64,000 nt of DNA from CAZWCE01 sp964632505 (GTDB taxonomy: Bacteria; Planctomycetota; Planctomycetia; Pirellulales; Thermoguttaceae). The notes beneath the pieces are model-generated. The model saw only the letters and a program-made list of their open reading frames with translations. It had not been told where the DNA came from and searched no databases. Below, piece after piece: positions 1 to 8,265 of the stretch. The first letter of the stretch is position 1. Every line of letters begins with the position of its first letter. The DNA lies in the NCBI GenBank assembly GCA_964632505.1, contig CAZWCE010000002.1:124001-188000 (forward strand). The letters are read 5' to 3'. A program made the translations under genes and the position numbers.

Positions 1-445
1 CGCTATGCGCCAGGGGCGCTTCGACAAAAACATGCTTTTTTCGGCGCATCGCTTCGGCGGCGATGACCGCGTGAGAATGGTCCGGAGTGGAGACGACCAC
101 CGCGTCGATGCCTTTCTCACGGTCGAGCATCCGGCGGAAATCCTGGTATTTGGCCGCCGCCGGGAATCGACGCATCGCGACGGAAGTCGTGCTCCAATCG
201 ACATCGCAAACGGCGACGATGTTCGCCCCGTGGCATTTCTCGAGGTTCCCCAGACCGCGAACCCCCAGGCCCACCCCCGCGATATTCAGCTTTTCGTTGG
301 GGAAAGGATCGTCCGGGGCCGCGCGACTCGCCTTCCGGCCCACCACCGAGGCGGGAAGGACAAGGGAAGCGGCGCCGACGGCACTCTTTCGGAGAAAACG
401 GCGTCGCCCCGTTCGTCGGACACTGTGAATATTGTTTTGATTCAT
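1..445 (-). CDS. Gfo/Idh/MocA-family oxidoreductase, Tat-exported, 3' part outside window
   Basis: Only the first ~148 codons lie in the window; the frame stays open to base 1. The N-terminus carries a twin-arginine signal (GRRRFLRKS, then a hydrophobic stretch to about residue 34), so the protein is probably exported. A Rossmann NAD(P)-binding segment follows (LNIAGVGLGVRGLGN, then AVCDVDW), and later STPDHSHAV, which is typical of secreted planctomycete members of this family. They oxidise or rearrange sugars and related substrates. The family's EKP motif reads EAP here (VEAPLAH), so the usual lysine is missing. The ATG overlaps the TGA of the upstream PQQ gene (ATGA at 442-445), implying translational coupling. 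Substrate is unknown. Confidence 0.85.
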   Translation of the reverse strand, partial: MNQNNIHSVRRTGRRRFLRKSAVGAASLVLPASVVGRKASRAAPDDPFPNEKLNIAGVGLGVRGLGNLEKCHGANIVAVCDVDWSTTSVAMRRFPAAAKYQDFRRMLDREKGIDAVVVSTPDHSHAVIAAEAMRRKKHVFVEAPLAHS

Positions 446-3400
446 TTTTTCTCTCCCAGGCATAGGAGCGTGCCTTCCATGGTCGTGATGTATAGATTTC
501 CACCTGCGGCGATCATGCCGTCGAAAACGGGCACCTGTTCCATTTCCAGTTCCGAGAGCGTCTTGCCGTCGCCGCTGTCGACCGCACGGAAAAGCGACCC
601 TCGTTTGCCGATCATCGACTCATACGCTCCCTGATCGGGCGAAAGATCCGGGGGGCCCACCAAATAAAGGCGATCCTGCGCCAGGACCATGCCCTTGGCG
701 CGAATCGGCACCGGCTCCATCCAGACCGGCAGTTCGGTCCGCGAAAAGCCGCGCCCCTTTTCGGCCCCGATCTCCATGACGTCGAGCACCGGCTTGGTGG
801 TGTTGCGGTCGGCGATCAAGAGGTAATTCTCACCGGGTCGAAATTCCGGGCTGTGCCCCACCCGTTTCGTGTAAACCTTCAGCGCGTAAGTGAAAAGATC
901 GTCGAAGACGAGGATCTGACCCGATTTCGGACCGCGATAAGTGAAGTAATATCCGGGCCAGCGATCACTGTGGGTCCAGTAGGTCCGATTGAACCAAGTG
1001 GTGTCGAGCAGGCCGTCGGTCGTCATCAGGTGTTCCCCGCACATGCGGTCGCCCAATTTCGTGATGCGAGGCGTCTCCTGGAGCGTCAAGTCGCTGTTGA
1101 AACGCTTCTGGAAGAGATAGATGTCTTCTCGTCCGGCCACCAGGATATCGGACTTCGCGCCGTCCATGTCGAACGGCCGCCCGCCGTATTTCGTGACGTC
1201 CGGTTCTTCGCTCCGGAGCAGATTCTCATGCAGGATTTCGCCTCGATGGGGATCCAGGGCATAAACATGGATGCCACCGTCGAGATAACTCGAGCGCCCG
1301 GCCGTGCAGTAGACCTTGCCGTCGCGCACCAGAACGCTGCCGTGCACGGGCCAAACCGATTCCAGTTGCCCCATGGAACAGATCCGCCGGTCCTCCGGCG
1401 CGGCTCGAAATCGCCAAACCAACTCGCCGGTATCGGCCTTCAGACAGTAGACATGACCGTCGGTGCTTCCGAAAAGACAGAGGCCCTGATAGATCGTCGG
1501 CGGGGAATCGACCCGACCGGAAGCGGTGAACTGCCAGGCGATGTTGCGATCGCGGGCATCGACCGCCACGACGCGATGGGCATCGGGCTGGGCGAGGAAG
1601 ATCGTTTCCCCAGCGGCGACCGGCGGGGTCAGACCGCCGTGGATGTATTCGCGAAGCCGGGGAGACGTCGCGACGATCGCCGGAGGTTTTTCGCAGCCGA
1701 TCGCCACGGCGGCCACATTTCCCAATCGGCCTTCGACCTGCTCAAGCGGCTTCACCGAAACCGGATGGATTCCCGGCTCGGGAATATCGATCTCGCCGAC
1801 CGCAACCCAACGATAGGCGTTCCAACCATCGGTGTGTCGGATATTGCCGGTGATGGTCTCGTCACCGACCGACAGAGCGAACCGCGAACCGCCTTGGCCG
1901 GAATTGGCCTGGAGGATCCACGCCGGTTGCTTTCCGGACTTCTCGAATTCCGCCTCCCAGGAGATCCAGGTCTCCGCTCCCCTCCATGCGATGATCGCGC
2001 GGTCGTCCTTCTTGGCTCCTCGGCCGTGAATGGTCGCCGAACCGCTCATCAGCAGCACCGTGCCGGGCTCGATCCGGTCGGTCGCTTCCTGGGGGCTGCG
2101 TTGTGGACGAGCGATCGGCAACTCCCAGAGCACCTCGAGATTCTCAGCCGGGAGAGCGCTCGCCGTCGACCCGCTCCGGAAGACATCGTGCCGGTACGTC
2201 GGCCAATCGGATTCCGGATAGGCGGATGCGGTCGTTTCCGTCTTGCCGAAAGCGGTTCCTTGTTTCAGGCGGGGAACCGGCGGCGCGTCGAGCCGGGGCT
2301 GCCACTGGTTCGCCAGGGCGTTCATGCCGGTCAATAGGACCCCCTGGTAACAGAAGCACTGGCTGGGGGTGGTGTACAGATAACCATTCGCCGGAAGCAT
2401 GCCGAATCCACAGGCGGCGCGCGTCCAGTTCGCCCGCATGTGATTCTCGCCGGTCAGGTCGAAGAACTCGACCCCTCGCTTATTCAGCAGAAGATAGCGT
2501 TCGGTCGCTTTCGGGGGGTAGCAGCGGATGTGATGCCCCGCCGTGACCAACCGCCGCGCGGTGATCGTTTCGAGAACTTCGCCGGTGGTGGGGTCGTATC
2601 CCTTGCGGACTTCCTCTTCATGTTGCCAAACGAAGGAACGACCTCCGACTTCCTCCCAGGCCCGCCAGAGCATGCCTCGGGCCCCGAACAGTCCGGGAGG
2701 CGTTCGGGCATGGGGACTGGCGTCTTTGCCTTTCCACAGCAGCTTGCCATCTTCCAAATCGTACACGCGGAGACTCCCGCCGGTCAGAGAGACGGTCCCT
2801 TCGTAGAGGACCGCATATCCCCGACCGCGGCTCTTCGTTTCGGTGCGCCAAAGCGGCTCGCCGTCTTCGAGATTCAAACAAACCAACTCACGCTCGTTGA
2901 AATAGCAGATCCGGCCTTCGCCGACCACCATGGTGTTTTCGGCCACTGCTTGCACCGGACGCTTCCAAATCAGTTTGCCCTGCTCGGCATCGCAAAGGGC
3001 GATGTGGGGCCGCTTCCGGCCTTCCTCGTCGGGAAGTTGGGTATCGACGATCACGAAATCACCCGAGAGTGACAACGAGTTGACGTTGCCGGTCTCTTCA
3101 CATCGGTGAAGGATTTCGCCGGTCGCCGCGTCGAGAATCGAAAGCGGACCACGGCGATTCAAGGTCACGTAGACCCGATCGCCCCGGGCGGCCAGGGCGT
3201 GGGGATGGATTTGCTCGCAAGGCAGGCGCCAGAGCATCACGCCGTTGAAAGCGTCTCGGGCGAGGAGCGTCCAGAAAGTAGGCACGCCGCGCGGTTGGCC
3301 GATGATTCCTTCATCGATGACGCCGATCATTCGCCCGTTGGCTGAAACCATCGCTTGAACGCTGGAAGCGAACTCGTGACTCCGGCTCCACATCGGCCCC

Positions 3401-4014
3401 GATTTCCATTGCATGTGATGCGGCGGCCCGATCCGAGTATCGTTCGCCACGGCGTTGTTTCCCGCGTCGTGCAAGTAATGCGTCCACTGGTCGATCTCCT
3501 CCGGCACCGGCTTGCGGAGCAGCGTCCAGCCCGGATATCCTTCGATCGGAACCCTGGAAAGCTCGGTCTTCGCAAGCGGAGTCGCCTCTCGGAGAAAGAC
3601 GCAACCTCGGGGAGCGAGCACACGGACGATTTCCGAGGCGGCCACCGGCTCTTCGCTCTCGACGACCATAAGATTGACCATATTGTCGCCATAGGGAAGA
3701 CGTGCGCCTTCCCAATGCACCACCGAGATCGGGCCGTAGTTCTTCCCATCCGCCAGTTCCTTCCGAAGAGAAGCGACGACCGACTCATCGCGGTGAAGTC
3801 CCTGAACGAGCATTCGTTCCGAGGGTCGAAACGCCGCCGTCGTTCGGGCGTTTTCGCCACCCACATGAACGACCAGGCCGCCGGAAACGCGGGCGGTGCC
3901 GAGCAATCGGGTCGCCTCTTCAGGCTTCAAAACCTCAGCTTGTACAACGGGGAGAGATCCCCAAAAAAGAAGAAACGCAAACGTGGTCGAAAACGCTGTT
4001 TTGATTGGAAGCAT
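442..4014 (-). CDS. Secreted methyltransferase-like plus PQQ beta-propeller (BamB-like) protein
   Basis: The protein has about 1190 residues. I chose ATG at 4014 because a GGGAGAA ribosome site precedes it and it yields a clean signal peptide (about residues 1-26, ending VVQA); an in-frame start at 4086 would add 24 residues. Residues ~30-160 resemble a class I methyltransferase fold (GGLVVHVGGENA, DNMVNLMVVES, LAPRGCVFL). Two blocks of PQQ-type blades follow, with recurring A-x-D-x-x-x-G-x-x-x-W patterns. A non-propeller module of ~135 residues (about 650-785) with a carbohydrate-binding look sits between them. Motifs such as DWPTYRHDVFRSG recur in the paralogue at the right edge of the window. 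It is probably envelope-located; a scaffold or dehydrogenase role is a guess. It is coupled to the downstream oxidoreductase. Confidence 0.85.
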   Translation of the reverse strand: MLPIKTAFSTTFAFLLFWGSLPVVQAEVLKPEEATRLLGTARVSGGLVVHVGGENARTTAAFRPSERMLVQGLHRDESVVASLRKELADGKNYGPISVVHWEGARLPYGDNMVNLMVVESEEPVAASEIVRVLAPRGCVFLREATPLAKTELSRVPIEGYPGWTLLRKPVPEEIDQWTHYLHDAGNNAVANDTRIGPPHHMQWKSGPMWSRSHEFASSVQAMVSANGRMIGVIDEGIIGQPRGVPTFWTLLARDAFNGVMLWRLPCEQIHPHALAARGDRVYVTLNRRGPLSILDAATGEILHRCEETGNVNSLSLSGDFVIVDTQLPDEEGRKRPHIALCDAEQGKLIWKRPVQAVAENTMVVGEGRICYFNERELVCLNLEDGEPLWRTETKSRGRGYAVLYEGTVSLTGGSLRVYDLEDGKLLWKGKDASPHARTPPGLFGARGMLWRAWEEVGGRSFVWQHEEEVRKGYDPTTGEVLETITARRLVTAGHHIRCYPPKATERYLLLNKRGVEFFDLTGENHMRANWTRAACGFGMLPANGYLYTTPSQCFCYQGVLLTGMNALANQWQPRLDAPPVPRLKQGTAFGKTETTASAYPESDWPTYRHDVFRSGSTASALPAENLEVLWELPIARPQRSPQEATDRIEPGTVLLMSGSATIHGRGAKKDDRAIIAWRGAETWISWEAEFEKSGKQPAWILQANSGQGGSRFALSVGDETITGNIRHTDGWNAYRWVAVGEIDIPEPGIHPVSVKPLEQVEGRLGNVAAVAIGCEKPPAIVATSPRLREYIHGGLTPPVAAGETIFLAQPDAHRVVAVDARDRNIAWQFTASGRVDSPPTIYQGLCLFGSTDGHVYCLKADTGELVWRFRAAPEDRRICSMGQLESVWPVHGSVLVRDGKVYCTAGRSSYLDGGIHVYALDPHRGEILHENLLRSEEPDVTKYGGRPFDMDGAKSDILVAGREDIYLFQKRFNSDLTLQETPRITKLGDRMCGEHLMTTDGLLDTTWFNRTYWTHSDRWPGYYFTYRGPKSGQILVFDDLFTYALKVYTKRVGHSPEFRPGENYLLIADRNTTKPVLDVMEIGAEKGRGFSRTELPVWMEPVPIRAKGMVLAQDRLYLVGPPDLSPDQGAYESMIGKRGSLFRAVDSGDGKTLSELEMEQVPVFDGMIAAGGNLYITTMEGTLLCLGEKK

Positions 4015-4165
4015 GATCGCTTCTCCCGTTGGCAAGAGGTCGCGGAAAAAGAAGGCCGTGCGATCCTTCCGCATGGAAGACTCCACGAGTATAGCCGAAC
4101 GAGAGGAGAGCTGTCAAATCATCGAAAGAAGCCGAAGAGCATCGAAGAGAGAGTATTCGCCAAAA

Positions 4166-4276
4166 GGTTTTTTTCATGTTCGCATCAATAGTGGTCCCAC
4201 GATTCATGCAGTGACGCCCGTAGGGCCGGGCTCTCGATGTTCGCCCGGGGTTCACTATAATAGATACGACGCTCAA
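4166..4276 (-). repeat. Dispersed ~105-bp repeat, copy A
   Basis: Read on the minus strand it starts TTGAGCGTCGTATCTAT and ends GATGCGAACATGAAA. It aligns almost base for base with copies at 16007-16110 and 62100-62205. The core holds a stem, CCGGGC ... GCCCGG, with an 11-base loop. The stop codon TGA of the thioesterase gene (4273) lies within its first bases, and the repeat runs in the same direction as that gene. Function is unknown; it could be a transcript end or processing element, or a REP/MITE-like repeat. Confidence 0.9.
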
Positions 4277-4668
4277 TCAGGCTCGACGAAACGTGCCTGC
4301 GCTGAGACAAGCACACGATCACGGGCAAGAATTTTCGACTCGACATAGTAAAGAGGTGGAGCGGAATCTTTTATGCGAGCCCTCAAATGAAGCTCCGAAT
4401 CCACGGGGACGGGATGGTGATAGCGGATCTTCAAATCGCCGGTCACCGCCTCGATCTTTTCGTGATAGAGGCAATGGGTCATGGCGGCATCGAGCAAGGT
4501 CGCCAGAATACCACCATGCACCCGATCGGCATATCCCCGACAATGGGAAGACAGAAACACCTCGGCGCAGACTCCCTCCCCCTCGGCTCGGAAATCCAAA
4601 TCCCAACCGAAGAGGTTTCGCGCGCTGCAAACGGCACATTGAGGATGAAAGGGTGTTTTCTCGTGCAT
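4273..4668 (-). CDS. PaaI-family hotdog thioesterase
   Basis: A 131-residue single hotdog domain. The signature HGGILATLLDAAMTHC (about residues 51-66) is the helix and catalytic-loop pattern of PaaI/YbgC-type acyl-CoA thioesterases, and the size is normal for the family. An N-terminal CAVCSARN segment could bind metal. The start has a GAGGGATC ribosome site. It lies 9 bp after the second NifX-like gene and is probably co-transcribed with the iron-sulfur ATPase cluster. Why a thioesterase sits there is not evident, and its substrate is unknown. Its stop codon is inside repeat copy A. Confidence 0.9.
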   Translation of the reverse strand: MHEKTPFHPQCAVCSARNLFGWDLDFRAEGEGVCAEVFLSSHCRGYADRVHGGILATLLDAAMTHCLYHEKIEAVTGDLKIRYHHPVPVDSELHLRARIKDSAPPLYYVESKILARDRVLVSAQARFVEPD

Positions 4669-4677
4669 GATCCCTCG

Positions 4678-5016
4678 TCAATGATCGCAAACATTCTCGC
4701 CGCAATGAAGTCGATCCGCCAGCCAGGACTCGGCAAGTGATTTCGGATCGGCGACCGGCGCCCCGACGATCGTCTCGATGTTGTTCTGGGCAAAAAGATG
4801 GCGGGCCCGTTGCCCCATCCCGCCGGCAATCACCAGATCCGCCTGCTTTTCGTGCAACCAGCGGGGCAGCAAACCCGGTTCGTGGGGTGGGGGAGTTTCC
4901 ATTTCGATCGACCGAACCTGCTTCGTTTCCGTATCCACATCGACCAGCGCGAATTGTTCGCAATGGCCGAAATGCATACAAAGCTGCCCCCGGGCACAAG
5001 GAATGGCAATACGCAT
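4678..5016 (-). CDS. NifX/NifB-type cofactor-binding domain protein (second copy)
   Basis: About 112 residues of the dinitrogenase iron-molybdenum-cofactor-binding fold (COG1433 type). It starts MRIAIPCARGQL, has the hallmark HFGHCEQFALVDV, and the core DLVIAGGMGQRA. An in-frame ATG at 5031 exists, but the 5016 ATG matches the usual family start and has GGAG nine bases upstream. Such stand-alone proteins bind metal-sulfur cofactors; the Desulfovibrio orange protein belongs to the same family. Several cysteines at the C-terminus (LHCGENVCDH) could add ligands. It lies between the MinD-like ATPase and the thioesterase. No nif structural genes are in the window, so nitrogen fixation is not implied. 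Confidence 0.88.
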   Translation of the reverse strand: MRIAIPCARGQLCMHFGHCEQFALVDVDTETKQVRSIEMETPPPHEPGLLPRWLHEKQADLVIAGGMGQRARHLFAQNNIETIVGAPVADPKSLAESWLADRLHCGENVCDH

Positions 5017-5104
5017 GGGAAGATTCTCCATTTTCAGTAAACGCGATTGTTAATGACATGGCTTCACGCCCCCCGATGACGGACGAGAAGAAACGGTTTG
5101 TTTT

Positions 5105-6010
5105 TCAAAGCACCGGTAAAGCAGAGGAATCGTTGCCCGATCCGTTCAGAAACGGTTGCAACGCATGCCAGATCCGACGAATCGCCCCGCCGGCGATGCT
5201 TTCCGGGTAGCTGACCAGGGGACGCGACTCGATCTGCGCCTTGGTCGCCAGGGTGTCGTACTCGATCATCCCGATCATTTTCGCCCCCATCTTTTCGGCC
5301 TCTTTTCGCAAACGACCGACCATCGGGTAATAGAGATCGGCCTTAGCCACGCAAACCAGCGAGGGCACATGGAAATGCGCCGTCAATTGGAGAATGCGTT
5401 GCATGTCGGAAAGTCCGCTGGGGGTCGGTTCGGTGACGACCAGGGCGAGGCTCGCCCCCGTGATCGAGGCGATCACCGGACATCCGATGCCCGGGGAACC
5501 GTCGATCAAAACCAAAGGATCCTTTTTCTTCCTCGCCATTTCCTTGGCGCGAAGCCGAACCGTGGAAACCAGCTTCCCGGAATTTTCCGCCCCGATCTGC
5601 AAGCGGGCATGCACGAACGGGCCGAAGCAGGTGTCGCTGTGGTAGATCCTCCCGCAATGGCGCTCCTTAAGTACCACCGCCTCGGCAGGGCAATGATCGA
5701 AACAGACCCCGCACCCTTCGCAGGCGAGAGGATCGACTTTCGCGAGATTTTGGGAAAGGATGATCGCATCGAACCGGCAAAGCTCGCGGCACTTGCCGCA
5801 ACGGGTGCACTTCTCGGGATCAATCCAGGCTTCGTAACCACTGTAAAAATCCTCCTCCCGCTTGATCGTTGGATTCATCATCAGATGCAGATCGGCGGCA
5901 TCGACATCGCAGTCGGCGATGACCGCCCCTCTCGCCAAGCAGGCGAACGAGGCCGCAATGGTGGTCTTGCCGCAACCGCCTTTTCCGCTGATGATCACCA
6001 GTTCCTTCAT
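5105..6010 (-). CDS. MinD/Mrp-like P-loop ATPase with inserted 2x[4Fe-4S] ferredoxin domain (second)
   Basis: A 301-residue protein. Its deviant Walker A is SGKGGCGKTT (a Cys where Thr is usual). Two ferredoxin motifs follow at about residues 60-110: CTRCGKCRELC with a later single-Cys arm, and CEGCGVCFDHCP. The switch/Walker B-like IDGSPGIGCPV comes next. This layout matches the paired MinD-type ATPases of the orange-protein operons of strict anaerobes. ATG at 6010 overlaps the TGA of the preceding ATPase (ATGA, 6007-6010). An open frame continues upstream inside that gene but is a shadow. Probable role: ATP-driven handling of an iron-sulfur or mixed-metal cofactor, or a Min-like positioning function. 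Confidence 0.92.
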   Translation of the reverse strand: MKELVIISGKGGCGKTTIAASFACLARGAVIADCDVDAADLHLMMNPTIKREEDFYSGYEAWIDPEKCTRCGKCRELCRFDAIILSQNLAKVDPLACEGCGVCFDHCPAEAVVLKERHCGRIYHSDTCFGPFVHARLQIGAENSGKLVSTVRLRAKEMARKKKDPLVLIDGSPGIGCPVIASITGASLALVVTEPTPSGLSDMQRILQLTAHFHVPSLVCVAKADLYYPMVGRLRKEAEKMGAKMIGMIEYDTLATKAQIESRPLVSYPESIAGGAIRRIWHALQPFLNGSGNDSSALPVL

Positions 6011-6858
6011 GTCGCGCACTTCTTCTCCAGTTCCTCGGACAATTCGAGAAAAAAATTCCGGTAATACGGCAATTCGGTGTACGCCGACTTCCCGCGGGAA
6101 TACAACTGAGCCACGTTCCGGTCGTCCGGAATGCGGTGCACAATTTCCAAAGCTTCTTTTCGGCAATACGCTTCCACAGCCGGGTTGCCGGTACCGTGGC
6201 GATTGATGATCACGCCCAAAGGCAGTTCGAGCAATCGGACCGTCTCGACCGCCAACTTCAAATCGTTCAGACCGAACGGCGTCGGTTCGGTGACCAGGAG
6301 AACGAAATCGGCATCGCCGACCGCGGCGATCATCGGGCACGCCGTTCCCGGAGGACAGTCGTAGAGGGTCACCTCGGCTCGATAGGTCTCCGCGAGGCGT
6401 TTCACCTGTTCGATCAACGGCACGGCCATCGATTCGCCGACATTCAAACGCCCCTCGAGTAGAACCAATCCGTTGCTGCGCCACGTGCCTATGGTGCCGT
6501 TCTGCCGGGTGGTTTCCGTGACGGCTCCTTCGGGACAAGCCAGCAAACAACCCCCGCAAGCATGGCACATCTCGGGAAAAAAAATCGGATGGTCGCCCGC
6601 AACGGCGATGCAATGGAAGCGACACGCCTGAACGCATTTCCCACAGGTTGTGCACGAATGTTCATCAAACTGAAAAGCAGGAACGGTCGTCGGAAGGGTT
6701 TCGTCCATTTTCTCGGTGAAGAAGAGGGAGGTGTTGGGAGCTTCCACGTCGCAGTCGGCCAACAGCACCCGTTTCTTCGTGGCGAACGCCCGGGCAAGAT
6801 TGACCGAAACCGTGGTCTTGCCGGTGCCTCCCTTTCCCGAAGCAATCGCGATTTTCAT
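6007..6858 (-). CDS. MinD/Mrp-like P-loop ATPase with inserted 2x[4Fe-4S] ferredoxin domain (first)
   Basis: 283 residues. Walker A ASGKGGTGKTT lies at residues ~6-16, then DCDVEAPN. Two 4Fe-4S motifs follow (CTTCGKCVQAC, CHACGGCLLACP), and YDCPPGTACPM completes the nucleotide site. A longer in-frame start (6960) overlaps the upstream NifX gene; ATG 6858 fits the family start MKIAIASGK and has AGAGAA upstream. It is a paralogue of the next gene and is translationally coupled to it. Paired ferredoxin-ATPases of this kind are largely confined to anaerobes. Confidence 0.92.
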   Translation of the reverse strand: MKIAIASGKGGTGKTTVSVNLARAFATKKRVLLADCDVEAPNTSLFFTEKMDETLPTTVPAFQFDEHSCTTCGKCVQACRFHCIAVAGDHPIFFPEMCHACGGCLLACPEGAVTETTRQNGTIGTWRSNGLVLLEGRLNVGESMAVPLIEQVKRLAETYRAEVTLYDCPPGTACPMIAAVGDADFVLLVTEPTPFGLNDLKLAVETVRLLELPLGVIINRHGTGNPAVEAYCRKEALEIVHRIPDDRNVAQLYSRGKSAYTELPYYRNFFLELSEELEKKCAT

Positions 6859-6937
6859 CTTATTCTCTTTCTGATTGGGAAGAACGCTCCATGGAGATGG
6901 GAGTTCATGAGAGTCCTCCCTCTTCTTCGCCAAGCGT

Positions 6938-7300
6938 TCAGGCCCAATGTCCTTCGACATCAGGGCTCTCGGCAGGCTGGTATTCTCCGCTCTTGAAACG
7001 CTCGATCACGTCCGTGATAGTTCCTTCCACACCGACGGCGATCTTGATTCCCGCCGCGGAAAGGACTTGAAAGGCTTTTGGCCCGCAGTGACCTGCCAGC
7101 AGCCAGTCGGCTCCCGCCTTGTTCACGAGTTGGGCCGTCTGGATCCCGGCTCCTTGCGCGGCCTGCATGTTGTGAGTGTTTTCATACAGATGATACTGTC
7201 CCGAATCAACGTCGACCACGAGAATGCGCGGGGCGCGGCCGAATCGACTTTCGACCGCGTCCGCCGGTTTGGTTCCCGCGGTGGGAATCGCAACCTTCAT
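6938..7300 (-). CDS. NifX/NifB-type cofactor-binding domain protein (orange-protein-like)
   Basis: 120 residues, COG1433-type fold. The start is MKVAIPTAG, with SRFGRAPRILVVDVD (the usual HFG replaced by RFG) and ADWLLAGHCGPKA. A strong GGAGGG site precedes the ATG at 7300, and that ATG overlaps the stop of the DUF5320 gene. In Desulfovibrio the homologous orange protein carries a Mo-Cu-S cluster and works with the two MinD-type ATPases. The same partners follow immediately here, so I infer an equivalent complex. The bound metal cannot be read from the sequence. Confidence 0.88.
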   Translation of the reverse strand: MKVAIPTAGTKPADAVESRFGRAPRILVVDVDSGQYHLYENTHNMQAAQGAGIQTAQLVNKAGADWLLAGHCGPKAFQVLSAAGIKIAVGVEGTITDVIERFKSGEYQPAESPDVEGHWA

Positions 7301-7617
7301 GAAGATCCCTCCTTCGGTTCCTCTTGGGAAGCATCCATCGGATTCATTTGGCTTGGCGCCCCCTCTGCCTCTCGGGCCGTTTGTCCGGTGGCGTAGAAGC
7401 GATTCCGAAAACCACGTCCTCCGCGGCCTCCGCCGCAGAATCCCCGGCCACGTCCACCGCCTCGTCCCGCGCCCATGCCTTGCCCGGCACCGGCGCCTCG
7501 TCCGGCCCCTTGGCCTCTCGGCGGCGCCATCGCTTCACCGCGGGGGTTGCAATTACCAAATCCTCCTCCAGTCATGGGACCTTGTCCCATTGGTCCGGTT
7601 CCGTCAAATCCCGGCAT
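7297..7617 (-). CDS. DUF5320-type Gly/Met-rich small protein
   Basis: 106 residues. The diagnostic N-terminus is MPGFDGTGPMGQGPMTGGGF. A long Gly/Arg-rich middle follows, with one CGGG, and the C-terminus is polar (DASQEEPKEGSS). The start at 7617 follows AAAGGAG at ideal spacing; an upstream in-frame start at 7674 would add 19 residues unlike the family. Proteins with this N-terminus routinely sit beside NifX-like and MinD-like genes in anaerobes and archaea, but their function is unknown. The composition suggests disorder. Confidence 0.85.
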   Translation of the reverse strand: MPGFDGTGPMGQGPMTGGGFGNCNPRGEAMAPPRGQGAGRGAGAGQGMGAGRGGGRGRGFCGGGRGGRGFRNRFYATGQTAREAEGAPSQMNPMDASQEEPKEGSS

Positions 7618-7724
7618 GATCGTCTCCTTTCTGAAATACATCTCTCGATCGTGAATTCCGAATCTTTTCGACACAATCCGTCAACGTGGGGGGAACACCT
7701 CGCGAACACGGAGCCTTCCGTGCA

Positions 7725-8219
7725 TCAAGGCGTCTCGGGTGGTTTCCCATGCCGTAAACGGCGGCAGCGCCCCTTTCCACAACCACGGCGACCTCGCCCT
7801 TGCCCGCGCTTGGCGTCACAGCGAACCACTTTTCGCGATGGACACTTCGGACACGTTTCGGGGCGTGGAACACCATAAGCGACCGTCCAACGGTGCTTGC
7901 AATCGGGACAAACGAAACAGCGGGTTTGCCCCATGAAATATTCACCACCCTCAATGCGGAGCGATTTTCCCTGAACCAGCGTTTCGCCGACTTTGCGTCG
8001 TGCCAGCTCCAAGATCCGTCCAAGGGTTTGCCGCGAAACATCCATCGCTTCGGCAGCCTGCTCCTGGTAGAGGCCCTCGTAGTCGACCAGACGAATCGCT
8101 TCGTATTCGTCCACGGTCAGTTGCACCTCGTCCAAGTCCTTGGCTGGAATCCCCGCGGGCTTGAAGAGGCCGCAAGGGGGTTTCGCTTTCACTTGTCGTT
8201 TTCCGGTGGGGCGTGCCAT
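7725..8219 (-). CDS. DUF134 (UPF0251) helix-turn-helix protein, probable regulator of the cluster
   Basis: 164 residues. The N-terminal part has CGLFKPAGIP and LTVDEYEAIRLVDYEGLYQ. A helix-turn-helix follows (QEQAAEAMDVSRQTLGRIL, about residues 55-73). A CPDC/CPKC zinc-ribbon-like segment and a basic tail (RGQGRGRRGCGKGRCRR) complete it. I chose ATG 8219, with AAGGAG upstream, over an in-frame TTG at 8225. It heads the NifX/MinD cluster, and its promoter spacer contains a palindrome, which suggests autoregulation. In Desulfovibrio the comparable operons use sigma-54; the promoter here looks sigma-70-like. Confidence 0.9.
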   Translation of the reverse strand: MARPTGKRQVKAKPPCGLFKPAGIPAKDLDEVQLTVDEYEAIRLVDYEGLYQEQAAEAMDVSRQTLGRILELARRKVGETLVQGKSLRIEGGEYFMGQTRCFVCPDCKHRWTVAYGVPRPETCPKCPSRKVVRCDAKRGQGRGRRGCGKGRCRRLRHGKPPETP

Positions 8220-8236
8220 CGTCAACTCCTTACACT

Positions 8237-8265
8237 ATTATTGGCATATGCCCACAAATAATCAA
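8237..8265 (-). promoter_or_regulatory. Sigma-70-type promoter with palindromic spacer upstream of DUF134 gene
   Basis: On the minus strand: -35 TTGATT (8265-8260), a 17-base spacer, and -10 AATAAT (8242-8237). The spacer contains the perfect palindrome GGCATATGCC (8243-8252). The -10 box is 17 bases before the chosen ATG. A dyad between the -35 and -10 boxes is a classic operator position, so self-repression by the DUF134 protein is a reasonable inference. Confidence 0.6.

Noticed and set aside
4166..4276. Repeat as a conserved small protein (ARPHGRHCMNRG-like frame)
   Set aside because: All frames look similarly conserved because the DNA itself is conserved; the peptide does not continue past the repeat and has no ribosome site.
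4678..7300. Nitrogen-fixation genes
   Set aside because: The NifX/NifB-like domains are stand-alone COG1433 proteins; there are no nifHDK, nifB radical SAM or nifEN genes in the window.
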